From Geodermatophilus sp. DSM 44513 (GTDB lineage Bacteria > Actinomycetota > Actinomycetes > Mycobacteriales > Geodermatophilaceae): 64,000 bases of DNA. The notes under the pieces were generated by a model. That model did not search any database, was not told the origin of the DNA, and worked only from the letters and a program-made list of their open reading frames with translations. Every line of letters begins with the position of its first letter. Within the stretch, counting starts at the first letter, position 1. Below, in pieces: positions 23,634 to 33,209 of the stretch. Made by a program: the position numbers and the translations under genes. Location of the stretch: NCBI RefSeq assembly GCF_032460525.1, contig NZ_CP135963.1:1488001-1552000 (forward strand). Direction: 5' to 3'.

Positions 23634-24817
23634 GGCTGGCCGTCGTCGACATCGGCGACTCGCACGTCGGCGACCTCGCCGGCACACGCCTGGCCGGGGA
23701 CGCCCTCCTCTGCGAGGACGGGCTGATCTCCTGGGTCGGCTCCGGCAGCGACGTCGACCTCGACGCCTGTGACCAGGTGCTGGACGTGGGCGGCGCGACC
23801 GTCCTGCCCGGCTTCATCGACTCGCACGTGCACGTCACCTTCGGCGACTACACCCCCCGCCAGAAGACGGTCGGGTTCCTCGAGAGCTACCTGCACGGCG
23901 GGATGACCCGGGCCATCTCCGCGAGCGAGGTGCACGTCCCGGGACGCCCGACCGACCCCAGCGGCGTGAAGGCGCTGGCGATCGCCGCCGAGCGGTCCTT
24001 CCGGCACTACCGGCCCGGAGGCGTGACGGTGCACGCCGGCTCGGTGGTCCTGGAGCCGGGACTGACCGCGGAGGACTTCGCGGAGCTCAACCGCGAGGGG
24101 GTGTGGCTGGCCAAGGGCGGGTTCGGTGCGTTCACCGCGCCGCGCGACTACGCACCCGTCGTCCGTGCGGCCCAGGACAACCACATCACCGTCATGGTGC
24201 ACACCGGCGGCGGCTCCATCCCCGGGAGTCTGGAGGTGATGGACGCCGACGCGCTCCTGGAGATCCGGCCGGACGTCCTCGGACACGTCAACGGCGGGCC
24301 GACGTCGTTGAGCGAGGAGGGCGCCGAGGCGCTCGTGGTCGACGGCGGCACCATGGCCCTGCAGTTGGTGCAGGCGGGCAACCTGCGCTCCGCGGTGCAC
24401 ATCGGTGAGGTCGCCCTCGCGCACGGCTGTCCCGAGCGACTGCTCATCGCCAGCGACACCCCCACGGGCACCGGGGTCATCCCGCTGGCGCTGCTGCGCT
24501 CGATGGCCGAACTGGTGTCCCTCGGCCCCTTCACCCCCGAACTGGCCGTCGCCGCCGTCACCGGCAGTGTCGGCGCGATCTACGACCTGCCGGCCGGTGT
24601 CCTCGCGCCCGGCCGCCCGGCCGACCTCGTCGTCGTCGACGCCCCCCAGGGCTCGCAGGCCGACGACTGGCGCGGCGCCCTGCGCCGCGGTGACCTGCCG
24701 GCCGTCGCCGCGGCCGTCACCGAGGGGCAGGTCCGCTTCACCCGCAGCCGGAACACCCCGCCGCCCAAGTCCACGGTCCGGCTCTCCCGCGGCGTCCCGA
24801 TGCCGCTGCCGTCCTGA
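23630..24817 (+). CDS. Amidohydrolase, enamidase-like
   Basis: 395-residue metal-dependent hydrolase. The metal ligands can be placed: HVH in IDSHVHV, Lys in WLAKGGFG, His in MVHTGGG and in LGHVNGGP, and Asp in ASDTPTGTGVIPLALLR. The last segment is close to that of enamidase, the nicotinate-fermentation enzyme that deaminates and opens 1,4,5,6-tetrahydro-6-oxonicotinate. The C-terminus is the usual GRPADLVVVD composite domain. By family it should cleave a C-N bond in a lactam, enamide or cyclic imide; the true substrate is unknown. It overlaps the DUF1185 gene. Confidence 0.8.
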   Translation: MRLAVVDIGDSHVGDLAGTRLAGDALLCEDGLISWVGSGSDVDLDACDQVLDVGGATVLPGFIDSHVHVTFGDYTPRQKTVGFLESYLHGGMTRAISASEVHVPGRPTDPSGVKALAIAAERSFRHYRPGGVTVHAGSVVLEPGLTAEDFAELNREGVWLAKGGFGAFTAPRDYAPVVRAAQDNHITVMVHTGGGSIPGSLEVMDADALLEIRPDVLGHVNGGPTSLSEEGAEALVVDGGTMALQLVQAGNLRSAVHIGEVALAHGCPERLLIASDTPTGTGVIPLALLRSMAELVSLGPFTPELAVAAVTGSVGAIYDLPAGVLAPGRPADLVVVDAPQGSQADDWRGALRRGDLPAVAAAVTEGQVRFTRSRNTPPPKSTVRLSRGVPMPLPS

Positions 24818-24861
24818 CCGCCCCAGCGCACCTGCCCCGCCGAGGTCACGAGAGGAGTCCC

Positions 24862-25515
24862 GTGAAGGGCCTGCTGTTCTCGCAGATGGAACCGCCTCCC
24901 GGCTGGGAGGAGGACTTCCACGACTGGTACGAGTCCGAGCACATCCCTGCGCGCATGGCGCTGCCCGGCTTCGCCGAGGCCCTGCGGTACGAGGTGCTCG
25001 ACGGGACGCCACGATGGCTGGCCTGCTACTTCCTCGACGACCTCGGCGCACTCGAGACGCCGGAGTACCGCCGGCTGAAGACCCATCCCAGCGACCGCAC
25101 GGCCCGGATGCTCGGCGCGGTCTCCGGCTTCACCCGCTACACCTGTGCGGAGCTGTCCGACACCGGCCCGGTCGGTGAACGGCCCGGCGTGCTGTCGGTG
25201 GTCGGCTTCTCCGTGCCGGACGGGGACGAGCGCGACTTCGAGGCCTGGTACGCCGAGGAGCACGTCCCGCTGCTGATGGAGGCCGACGGTTGGCTGCGGG
25301 TGCGGCGTTACCGCGTCCTCCCCGGCCACGACGGCCCGCCGTGGACCCACCTGGCCCTGCACGAGCTGCGCGACGGCGACGTGATGGCCGCGCCCGAGCG
25401 GGAGCGGGCCCGTACCACCGAGTGGCGCGACCGGCTCGCTCAGCGGCCGTGGTTCAGCAGTTCCGGGCGCTGGCTGTACCGGCCCGTCCACCACGCGGTC
25501 AGCACGACCCGCTGA
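24862..25515 (+). CDS. Duplicated dimeric alpha/beta-barrel (EthD/Dabb-like) protein
   Basis: 217 residues made of two related halves. Each has the pattern of a ferredoxin-like alpha/beta-barrel domain with a W-Y-x2-E-H-(I/V)-P core: DWYESEHIPARMALPGF near residue 22 and AWYAEEHVPLLMEADGW near residue 130, each followed by RYEVLDG or RYRVLPG. Such proteins are found beside oxygenases and ring-opening enzymes as isomerases, lyases or unknown helpers. I cannot name a reaction. It lies between the enamidase-like gene and the DHDPS-like lyase in the operon. Confidence 0.7.
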   Translation: MKGLLFSQMEPPPGWEEDFHDWYESEHIPARMALPGFAEALRYEVLDGTPRWLACYFLDDLGALETPEYRRLKTHPSDRTARMLGAVSGFTRYTCAELSDTGPVGERPGVLSVVGFSVPDGDERDFEAWYAEEHVPLLMEADGWLRVRRYRVLPGHDGPPWTHLALHELRDGDVMAAPERERARTTEWRDRLAQRPWFSSSGRWLYRPVHHAVSTTR

Positions 25516-25538
25516 CCCCCGAGCACTGGAGACACCTG

Positions 25539-26555
25539 ATGGCGCTTCCCTACAGCCGGTCGGAGATCAAGGACCGGGCGCGCGAGCAGTGGCACGGCGC
25601 GTGCAACGTCACGCTGCCCTCGTTCACCGCGGACTTCTCGGGCCTCAACCGGCAGGGCATCGCGCACGACGTCCGGCGGGCTGCCGAGCACGGCTTCTGG
25701 GGCACGCTGGTGGCCTCGGAGAGCGGGACCACCCTGGCCGAGTACGTGCAGTTCATGGAGATCGCCGCCGACGCGGCACCCAGCGACCTGCGCCTGGTCG
25801 CGCACCTGTCCTTCTCCACCGTCGAGGAGTCCCTGCAGGCCGCCGACGCCGCCAGCGGACTCGGCTTCGAGGCGGCTCTGCTGTCCTACCCGCCGTCCTT
25901 CCGCCCGACGTCGGCCACCGAGGTGGTGGCGCACACCCGCCACGTGGCCGAGAGCACCGACCTCGCGCTCGTCCTGTTCGCCGTCATGACCTGGGGCTTC
26001 AAGCACCTGCACCCGACCGGGTTCCCGCCGGAGGCACTGGAGGAGATGGCGCGGCTGGAGACCGCCGCCGCGCTGAAGTTCGAGGCCGGCGGGCCGGCGG
26101 CGCTCAGCGCCCTCGTCGACGTGCACCGGCGGGTCGGTGCGCACGTCCTCGTGGAGAACCCGATGGAGCAGTACGGCCCCGCGCTGATGGAGACCCTCGG
26201 CGTCCAGTGGATCGGCACCAGCGGTTACGAGGCGTTCGGCGACCGCGTGCCGCGGTGGATGGACCTGCTGCGCCACGGCAAGTGGGACGAGGCGATGGAG
26301 GTCTTCTGGAGCTACCAGGCCGCCCGTGAGGCCAAGGGTGCCTTCCACGCGACCTTCGCCGGGGCCAACCTGATCCACCGCAACGGGTGGAAGTACCTGA
26401 GCTACCTGCAGGGCTACAACGGCGGCCTGCTGCGGATGCCGCAGATGCGTCTGCTGCCCGGACAGATGAAGGCACTGCGGGCCGGCCTGGCCGCGTCCGG
26501 CTACGACCTCCCGGAGGACGACGAGCAGTTCTGGACCGGGAGGTTCCCGGCGTGA
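25539..26555 (+). CDS. DHDPS/NAL-family lyase or hydratase-aldolase
   Basis: 338-residue TIM-barrel of the dihydrodipicolinate synthase family. The Schiff-base lysine is expected in AAALKFEAGGP and the conserved tyrosine region is LLSYPPSFRP. The C-terminal extension (~290-338) is longer than in DHDPS and like that of hydratase-aldolases acting on aromatic ring-cleavage products (NahE/PhdJ type), though similarity is too distant for a firm call. The ATG at 25539 gives the first good start after the previous gene. It shares a GTGA overlap with the following OCD-family gene. Confidence 0.75.
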   Translation: MALPYSRSEIKDRAREQWHGACNVTLPSFTADFSGLNRQGIAHDVRRAAEHGFWGTLVASESGTTLAEYVQFMEIAADAAPSDLRLVAHLSFSTVEESLQAADAASGLGFEAALLSYPPSFRPTSATEVVAHTRHVAESTDLALVLFAVMTWGFKHLHPTGFPPEALEEMARLETAAALKFEAGGPAALSALVDVHRRVGAHVLVENPMEQYGPALMETLGVQWIGTSGYEAFGDRVPRWMDLLRHGKWDEAMEVFWSYQAAREAKGAFHATFAGANLIHRNGWKYLSYLQGYNGGLLRMPQMRLLPGQMKALRAGLAASGYDLPEDDEQFWTGRFPA

Positions 26556-27559
26556 CGCTGTTCCTGGACGGTGAGGACATCCGGGCGCTGGCGACCGACG
26601 AGGTCTGCCGTGCGGCGGCGCGGTCGGCGCTGGACGCCGAGACGGCCGGGCGCACGAAGCTGCCGCCGCGGACCGACCTGCCGAGCGACACGGGCTTCAT
26701 CCGGACCATGCCGGCCGTGCTGGACGACGTCATGGGCCTGAAGATCATGACCCTGGTGAGGGGTGTCGGGAACCGCTACCTGGTCCTGCTGTACGGCGTG
26801 GAGCAGGGCGACCTGCTGGGCATCCTCGACGCCGACGAACTGACCCGGTTGCGGACGGCGACGTACACGGCGGTCGCCGCGGACCTGATGGTGTCGACCC
26901 CGCCGACGCGGCTGGCCCTGCTCGGCTCCGGTTTCGAGGCGGAGGGTCACCTGCGGGCCCTGGCGCGGAGCTGGCCACTGGAGTCCGTCGCCGTCTTCAG
27001 CCCGTCGCCGCAGCGGCGCGCGGCCTTCGCCGACCGGATGGCCGCGGAGATCGCGGTGCCGGTGACCGCCCACGTCGACGTCGCCGACGCGGTGGCCGAC
27101 GCGCAGGTCGTCGTGCTGGCCACGAAGGCCACCGAGCCGGTGCTCGACGGCGCGGTGCTGCCCCACGGCATCACGGTCCTGTCCATCGGCTCCACCCGGC
27201 CGGACCTCCGCGAGCTCGACGTGCACACGCTGCGGCGCAGCGGGACCGTGGTCGTGGACGACCCGGCGCAGGTGCTGGCCGAGTCCGGGGACGTCATCGC
27301 CGCCTGCACCGACGGCGCGCTGGACCCGTCCCGGCTCGTCCCGGTGTCCGCCGTCGCCCGCGACCCCGGCCTGCTGCGGCGCGAACCCGACCGGGACCTG
27401 CTCACCTTCAAGTCCGTGGGCACCGCCCTGCAGGACCTCGCGCTGGCGCGGCACGTGCTCGTGGCGGCGCGGTGCTCCGACCGCGGCCGGGACCTGGGCG
27501 AGCTCGCCCGGCTCAAGCCCCCCGCCGCCCGAGCCCTGGTCCCCGGAGGAGCGCGATGA
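26552..27559 (+). CDS. Ornithine cyclodeaminase/mu-crystallin family oxidoreductase
   Basis: 335 residues: an N-terminal dimerisation part containing LKIMTLVRG and a Rossmann domain with LALLGSGFEAEGHLRAL near residue 115, ending with DLLTFKSVGTALQDLALA. The family reduces cyclic imines (ketimine reductase, alanine dehydrogenase, delta1-pyrroline-2-carboxylate reductase) or deaminates ornithine. Next to an enamidase-like ring opener this suggests handling of a nitrogen-containing intermediate; that is inference. It is coupled by four-base overlaps at both ends. Confidence 0.82.
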   Translation: MTLFLDGEDIRALATDEVCRAAARSALDAETAGRTKLPPRTDLPSDTGFIRTMPAVLDDVMGLKIMTLVRGVGNRYLVLLYGVEQGDLLGILDADELTRLRTATYTAVAADLMVSTPPTRLALLGSGFEAEGHLRALARSWPLESVAVFSPSPQRRAAFADRMAAEIAVPVTAHVDVADAVADAQVVVLATKATEPVLDGAVLPHGITVLSIGSTRPDLRELDVHTLRRSGTVVVDDPAQVLAESGDVIAACTDGALDPSRLVPVSAVARDPGLLRREPDRDLLTFKSVGTALQDLALARHVLVAARCSDRGRDLGELARLKPPAARALVPGGAR

Positions 27560-29037
27560 CGCGTGCACAGAGGTACGACGACCCGGCGGTGCGCAAGGTG
27601 CTCGACGCGCTCCCGACCGGGGTGCTGGTCGACGGCGCCTGGCGCCCGGCCGCAGGGGGCACCTTCGCCGTCGACGACCCGGCCACCGGGGCCGAGCTCG
27701 CACGCGTCGCCGACGCCGGACCCGCCGAGGCCATGGCCGCCCTGGACGCCGCGACCGCTGCGCAGGCGTCCTGGGGCGAGACCGCCCCACGCGAGCGGGC
27801 CGACCTGCTGCGCGCCGCCTACGACGCCACGCTCGCCCGGCGGGACGAGTTCGCGGTGCTGATGACCCTGGAGATGGGCAAGCCGCTCGCCGAGGCGCAC
27901 GCCGAGCTCGACTACGCCGTGGACTTCCTGCGCTGGTTCTCCGAGGAGGCCGTTCGCATCGACGGCGACTACGTGCGGGCGCCGAACGGCCGCGGTCGCC
28001 TGCTGGTGACCAGCCGGCCGGTAGGGCCGTGCCTGCTGATCACGCCGTGGAACTTCCCACTGGCGATGGCCACCCGCAAGATCGCCCCGGCTCTCGCCGC
28101 GGGGTGCACCGCGGTCCTCAAGCCGGCCGAGCTGACCCCGCTGACCACGCTGCTGTTCACCCAGCTGCTCGTCGAGCTCGGCCTGCCGGCCGGGGTGCTC
28201 AACGTGCTCACCACCACCGATCCCGGCGCGCTCACCCGCCCGCTGCTGGCCGACGGGCGCATCCGGAAGCTGTCGTTCACCGGCTCCACCGAGGTCGGCA
28301 AGGTCCTGCTCGCGCAGTGCGCGGACAAGGTCGTGCGCACGTCGATGGAGCTGGGCGGCAACGCGCCGCTGCTGGTCTTCGCCGACGCCGACCTGGACGC
28401 CGCGGTCGACGGCGCGGTCATGGCCAAGATGCGCAACATGGGCGAGGCGTGCACCGCCAGCAACCGCCTCTACGTGGCCCGCGAGGTGGCCGAGGAGTTC
28501 GGCCGCCGGCTGGCCGACCGGCTGGGCGGCATGCGCCTCGGGCACGGCCTGGACGAGGGCACCCAGGTGGGGCCGCTGATCGACCGGCCGTCGCTGGAGA
28601 AGGTCACCACGCTGGTCGACGACGCCGTGCACCGCGGTGCCCGGGTGTTGACCGGTGGCCGCCCGGCGGGCCCGGAGGGCGGGTGGTTCTTCCAGCCGAC
28701 GGTGCTCGCCGACGTCAGCACCGACGCGCGGGTGATGCGTGAGGAGGTCTTCGGCCCGGTGGCACCGGTCGTCCCCTTCGACACCGAGGAGGAGGCGGTG
28801 CGCTGGGCCAACGACACCGAGTACGGCCTCGTCGCCTATGTCTTCACCGAGAGCCTGGAGCGCGGGCTGCGGGTCAGCGAGGCGCTGGAGGTCGGGATGG
28901 TGGGGCTGAACCAGGGGATCGTGTCCAACGCGGCCGCCCCGTTCGGGGGGGTCAAGGAGTCGGGGATCGGTCGCGAGGGCGGCCGGGCCGGCATCCGCGA
29001 GTTCCTCGACACGAAGTACGTGGCAGTGCCGCGGTGA
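27556..29037 (+). CDS. NAD(P)-dependent aldehyde dehydrogenase, succinate-semialdehyde type
   Basis: 493 residues. Glu265 in SMELGGNAP and catalytic Cys299 in GEACTASNR are intact, and ITPWNFPLAM plus KSGF-like FGGVKESGIGREGG place it with GabD-like semialdehyde dehydrogenases. It is likely to oxidise a semialdehyde released later in the pathway. ATG start with GGAGG upstream, overlapping the previous stop (ATGA). Confidence 0.88.
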   Translation: MTRAQRYDDPAVRKVLDALPTGVLVDGAWRPAAGGTFAVDDPATGAELARVADAGPAEAMAALDAATAAQASWGETAPRERADLLRAAYDATLARRDEFAVLMTLEMGKPLAEAHAELDYAVDFLRWFSEEAVRIDGDYVRAPNGRGRLLVTSRPVGPCLLITPWNFPLAMATRKIAPALAAGCTAVLKPAELTPLTTLLFTQLLVELGLPAGVLNVLTTTDPGALTRPLLADGRIRKLSFTGSTEVGKVLLAQCADKVVRTSMELGGNAPLLVFADADLDAAVDGAVMAKMRNMGEACTASNRLYVAREVAEEFGRRLADRLGGMRLGHGLDEGTQVGPLIDRPSLEKVTTLVDDAVHRGARVLTGGRPAGPEGGWFFQPTVLADVSTDARVMREEVFGPVAPVVPFDTEEEAVRWANDTEYGLVAYVFTESLERGLRVSEALEVGMVGLNQGIVSNAAAPFGGVKESGIGREGGRAGIREFLDTKYVAVPR

Positions 29038-29927
29038 GCGACGTCGGCGTCCCGTCCCGGCCGACCCGGCTGCGGCAGCTCGTCCTCGAGGTGCCCGACC
29101 CCGCCACCACGGGCCGGTTCCTGGAGGAGGGGTTGACGCTGGGCACGGCTGCGCGGGCGGACGGGGCCGTCACCGTCCTCACCGACCCCCCGTACGCGGG
29201 CACCGGCCCGGCCGAGATCCTGGTGCTGCGTGCGGGCCCCGGGGTGCGACTGGTCGAGGTCGTGCTGGAGGGCTCACCGGGCCTGGACCTGGGCGCCGTG
29301 ACCGGCCGGCTGGAGGCGCTGGGCCGGACCACCGCGCGTCTCCCCGCGGACGACGGCGCGGGTCCCGGCCTGGCCGTGGAGGTCGGGGGCATCCGGGTGA
29401 GCCTGCGGGAGATCGTGCCGGCCGTCGCGCACCAGCCGGTGCTGCCCCCGTCCTCGCTGCGCCCCCGCCGGCTCGGACACGTCAACGTCCTGACGCCGGA
29501 GCCCGCCGCGCTCGTGCAGACGATGATCGAGGGCCTGGGCCTGCGGCTGTCCGAGCAGATCGGCGAGGCGTTCTACTTCCTGCGGATCGGCAGCGAGCAC
29601 CACAACCTCGGCGTCCGCGCCGGACCGGTCGGTGGCGCGCACCACGTCGCACTGGAGGTGCACGGCTGGGACAGCTACCGGGTGCTCTGCGACCGGCTCG
29701 CCGGCCTGGGGTGGTCGGTCGAGTACGGCCCCGGCCGGCACGGTCCCGGCAACAACCTCTTCGTCTACGTACGGGACCCGTCCTCCGGGCTGCGCTTCGA
29801 GCTGTTCAGCGACATGGTCCACATCGAGGACGAGGCCACCTACCGCCCGCCCCGGTGGCGGCTGGACGAGCGGCACCGGACGGTCAACGTCTGGGGACCC
29901 GGCCCGCCCGAGAGCTTCCTGTCGTGA
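29034..29927 (+). CDS. Two-domain VOC protein, probable extradiol dioxygenase
   Basis: 297 residues with two vicinal-oxygen-chelate domains. The metal ligands of type I extradiol dioxygenases are found in the C-terminal half: His in LGHVNVLTP, His in GAHHVALEVHG, and Glu in LRFELFSDM. This is the expected His-His-Glu iron triad, and the length equals that of catechol 2,3-dioxygenases. It probably meta-cleaves a diol made by the Rieske dioxygenase/SDR pair encoded in the same regulon. GTGA overlaps at both ends. Confidence 0.8.
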   Translation: MSDVGVPSRPTRLRQLVLEVPDPATTGRFLEEGLTLGTAARADGAVTVLTDPPYAGTGPAEILVLRAGPGVRLVEVVLEGSPGLDLGAVTGRLEALGRTTARLPADDGAGPGLAVEVGGIRVSLREIVPAVAHQPVLPPSSLRPRRLGHVNVLTPEPAALVQTMIEGLGLRLSEQIGEAFYFLRIGSEHHNLGVRAGPVGGAHHVALEVHGWDSYRVLCDRLAGLGWSVEYGPGRHGPGNNLFVYVRDPSSGLRFELFSDMVHIEDEATYRPPRWRLDERHRTVNVWGPGPPESFLS

Positions 29928-31651
29928 CCGACCGGGAGTGGGGCTCGGACCTGGCCGTCGACCTGCTGCGGCAGGCCGGCATCGAGTACGTGGCGCTCAA
30001 TCCCGGCGCGACGATCCGGGGACTGCACGACTCGCTGGTGCACGCCCCCGACGGCGCTCCCCGGATGGTGCTCTGCCTGCACGAGGGGGTCGCCGTCGGG
30101 ATCGCCCACGGGTACGCGAAGGCCTCCGGCCGGCCCATGGCCGTGCTGCTGCACGACGTCGTCGGCCTGCAGAACGCCAGCATGGCCATCTACAACGCCT
30201 GGTGCGACCGGGTGCCGATGCTCGTCCTCGGTGGCACCGGGCCCATGTCGAAGGCCCGGCGCCGGCCGTGGATCGACTGGATCCACACGGCCAGCGCGCA
30301 GGCCGAGGCCATCCGGCACTACGTCAAGTGGGACGACCAGCCGCACGACCTGCACTCGGTGCCGGAGTCCTTCGCCCGTGCCGTCGGGCTGGCGACGTCC
30401 TCACCGGCCGGGCCGGTCTACTGGTGCCTGGACGTCGACCTGCAAGAGGAGCGGCTCCCGGCCGACCTGCCGGAGGTGTCGCTCGACCGGTTCGCCGTGC
30501 CCACCCCGCCGGCCGCCCGGCCGGAGGACCTCGACGAGCTCGCCGAGCGGCTGCGCACCGCACGGTTCCCCCTGTTCGTCGCCGGTCACGCCGGTGACAC
30601 GCCGGAGGGGTTCACCGCCCTGGTGGAGCTCGCCGAGCTCCTCGCCGCGCCGGTGCTCGACACCGGCCCGCGGCTGAACTTCCCCACGGACCACGAGCTG
30701 TGGGCCGCCGGCATGCCGGATCGGCTCGCCGAGGCCGACCTCGTCGTGCTCCTCGACGTCGACGACCCGCTGGGTGCACTCCGCGGCGCGCTCTCCGACG
30801 TACGGGCGCCGGCGGTGGCGATCACCCCCGGTCACCTGCGGGTGCGCTCCTGGGCCCACGACTACCAGGCACTCGTCCCGACCTCCCGGCACCTCACCAG
30901 CGACGCCGTCCCGGCGCTCACCGGTCTCCTGGCCAGGCTCCGGGAGGACCCCGCCCCGTCCGGCACGGTCGCGGAGCGCAGAGCGGGCCTGGCCGGGTGC
31001 GTGCGGCGCACCCGCGAGCGGTGGCGGGCGGCCGCGGAGACCGCCACCGCGGCGGGCACGGTGCCCGTGCCGCGGCTGCTGAGCGAGCTGGGCCGGGCGC
31101 TGGAGGGCCGGGACTGGGTCCTGGCGGCCGGCACCGTCGACCGCGCCGAGCACCGGCTCTGGGACTTCACCCGCCCGCGTCAGTGGTGCGGACACTCGGG
31201 CGGGGGCGGGCTCGGCTACGGGCCGGCCGCCTCGGTGGGCGTCGCGCTGGCCTCGCCACCGGGCCGCATCGTCGTCGACGTGCAGGGTGACGGGGACCTG
31301 CTGTTCGGCCCGCAGGCGCTGTGGACCGCGGCCCGGCTGGGTGTGCCGGTGCTCTTCGTCGTTCACGACAACCGGGCCTACGGCAACACCGTCGGCCACG
31401 CCCGTTCCCTCGGTGCCACCCGCGGTCGCAGCGCCGGGTCGGAGTACGTCGGCTCTGGTCTGGACCAGCCGGCCGTCGACCTCGCCGGCCTCGCCAGGTC
31501 CCTGGGCGTACCGGCCTGGGGTCCGGTGCGGGACCCCGGACACCTGCGACTGGCACTCACCGACGCCCTCGCCACCGTGGCCGCGGGGCGACCGGCGCTC
31601 ATCGACGTGTTGACGCCCGGAGGACCGGGCGACCCCGAGGGAGACCGATGA
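29924..31651 (+). CDS. Thiamine-diphosphate-dependent enzyme (acetolactate synthase/benzoylformate decarboxylase superfamily)
   Basis: 575 residues in the three-domain order of POX-family enzymes. The catalytic glutamate lies in CLHEGVAVGIAHGYAKAS, the ThDP/Mg motif is GDGDLLFGPQALWTAARLG followed by VVHDN, and a central domain lies between ~190 and 330. It could decarboxylate an aromatic or aliphatic 2-oxo acid to an aldehyde, which the neighbouring aldehyde dehydrogenase would then oxidise. The precise reaction is not readable from sequence. Translationally coupled to both neighbours. Confidence 0.82.
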   Translation: MTDREWGSDLAVDLLRQAGIEYVALNPGATIRGLHDSLVHAPDGAPRMVLCLHEGVAVGIAHGYAKASGRPMAVLLHDVVGLQNASMAIYNAWCDRVPMLVLGGTGPMSKARRRPWIDWIHTASAQAEAIRHYVKWDDQPHDLHSVPESFARAVGLATSSPAGPVYWCLDVDLQEERLPADLPEVSLDRFAVPTPPAARPEDLDELAERLRTARFPLFVAGHAGDTPEGFTALVELAELLAAPVLDTGPRLNFPTDHELWAAGMPDRLAEADLVVLLDVDDPLGALRGALSDVRAPAVAITPGHLRVRSWAHDYQALVPTSRHLTSDAVPALTGLLARLREDPAPSGTVAERRAGLAGCVRRTRERWRAAAETATAAGTVPVPRLLSELGRALEGRDWVLAAGTVDRAEHRLWDFTRPRQWCGHSGGGGLGYGPAASVGVALASPPGRIVVDVQGDGDLLFGPQALWTAARLGVPVLFVVHDNRAYGNTVGHARSLGATRGRSAGSEYVGSGLDQPAVDLAGLARSLGVPAWGPVRDPGHLRLALTDALATVAAGRPALIDVLTPGGPGDPEGDR

Positions 31652-33177
31652 CCGACACCGTGGACGACGTCCTGCCCGCCTCCGACGCCGTGGACCGGTA
31701 CGTGACCGGGCGGGAGTTCCGCATGCTGATCGGGGGTGAGCTGGTCACCGGGGACCGGGCGACCGAGACCGTCGACCCCTCCACCGGTGCGGTGCTGACC
31801 CAGGTGCCCGAAGCGGGTCCGGCCGACGTGGGCAGGGCGGTCGCCGCGGCGGAGGCCGCCCAGCCGGGCTGGCACGCCGCCGGGCACGACGGGCGAGCCG
31901 CCGCGTTCGGGCGTTTCGCCCAGCTCCTCGAGGACCACCTCGAGGAGCTCGCGGTGCTGGAGGCCATCGACAGCGGCAACCCGGTCCGGGCCATGCGCGG
32001 GGACGTCGGCATCAGCGTCGCCTACGTCCGCGGCTGGCCGGGTCTGGCGCAGCAGATGGGCGGCCAGGTGATCCCGGCCAGCCGGGACGGCCTGCACTAC
32101 ACGACCTCGTCGCCCTACGGGGTCGTCGGCCGCATCACCGCCTTCAACCACCCGCTGATGTTCGCCGCCACCCGCCCGCTGCCGGCGCTCATCACGGGCA
32201 ACACCGTCGTGCTCAAGCCCTCGCCCCAGACGCCGTTGACCACGCTGCGCCTCGCCGAGCTGTTCGCCGAGGCCTTCCCGCCGGGGGTGGTCAACGTCGT
32301 CACCGGCGGCGCCGAGGCCGGGGACGCCCTCGTCACCCACCCCACCGTCAAGCGGATCGCCTTCACCGGCAGCGTGCCCGTCGGGCTGCTCATCCAGCGG
32401 CGCGCCGCCGAGTCCGGCCGGGTCAAGAACGTGTCCCTGGAGCTCGGCGGGAAGAACGCGATGGTCGTGTTCCCCGACACCGACGTGGCCGCGGCGGTGG
32501 AGGGGGCCGTCGACGGGATGAACCTCACCGTCTGCCAGGGACAGTCCTGCGGGTCCAACTCGCGGATCCTCGTGCACCGGGCCGTGCACGACGAGTTCGT
32601 GGCCGCACTGGCCGAGCGGGTGTCCCGGCTGCGGGTCCGCACCGCCTACGAGGAGACGGCCGACATGGGGCCGGTGGTGAGTGCCGCCCAGCTCGCGCGG
32701 GTGACCGGCTTCCTGGACCGGGCCGTCTCCGACGGCGCGACCCTGGTGGCCGGCGGCGACCGGCCGACCGGCGTCCCGAGGGAGGGCTACTTCGTCAACC
32801 CCGCCGTGCTCAGCGGTGTGCAGCCGGGCATGGAGGTGGCGCAGGACGAGGTGTTCGGTCCGGTGGTCAGCGTGCTGGCCTGGGACGACTACGACGAGAT
32901 GGTCCGCGTCGCCAACGGGGTGGAGTTCGGCCTGACTGCCAGTGTCTGGACCTCCGACCTCGACCTCGCGCACCGGACGGCGGCGGCCCTGGACGCCGGG
33001 TACGTCTGGGTCAACGACTCCAGCCGCCACTACTTCGGCACGCCGTTCGGGGGCACGAAGAACAGCGGGACGGGTCGCGAGGAGTCCGTCGAGGAGCTGT
33101 GGAGCTACGTGGAGCAGAAGGCCGTGCACGTCCGGCTGCGGAGCTCCGCGTCCGTGCTGACCCACCGGGGCTGGTGA
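31648..33177 (+). CDS. Aldehyde dehydrogenase (second in operon)
   Basis: 509 residues. Glu in SLELGGKNAMVVF and catalytic Cys301 in GQSCGSNSR are present, with TAFNHPLMF at the cofactor site and FGGTKNSGTGREES near the end. It differs clearly from the 27556 enzyme and resembles betaine-/aromatic-aldehyde dehydrogenases, so the pathway seems to release two different aldehydes. Starts in an ATGA overlap with the ThDP enzyme, which supports sequential decarboxylation and oxidation. Last gene of the 22-33 kb operon. Confidence 0.86.
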   Translation: MTDTVDDVLPASDAVDRYVTGREFRMLIGGELVTGDRATETVDPSTGAVLTQVPEAGPADVGRAVAAAEAAQPGWHAAGHDGRAAAFGRFAQLLEDHLEELAVLEAIDSGNPVRAMRGDVGISVAYVRGWPGLAQQMGGQVIPASRDGLHYTTSSPYGVVGRITAFNHPLMFAATRPLPALITGNTVVLKPSPQTPLTTLRLAELFAEAFPPGVVNVVTGGAEAGDALVTHPTVKRIAFTGSVPVGLLIQRRAAESGRVKNVSLELGGKNAMVVFPDTDVAAAVEGAVDGMNLTVCQGQSCGSNSRILVHRAVHDEFVAALAERVSRLRVRTAYEETADMGPVVSAAQLARVTGFLDRAVSDGATLVAGGDRPTGVPREGYFVNPAVLSGVQPGMEVAQDEVFGPVVSVLAWDDYDEMVRVANGVEFGLTASVWTSDLDLAHRTAAALDAGYVWVNDSSRHYFGTPFGGTKNSGTGREESVEELWSYVEQKAVHVRLRSSASVLTHRGW

Positions 33178-33209
33178 GCGCGGCCGGAGCCGCTGCGCGC
33201 ACGAGCTGG

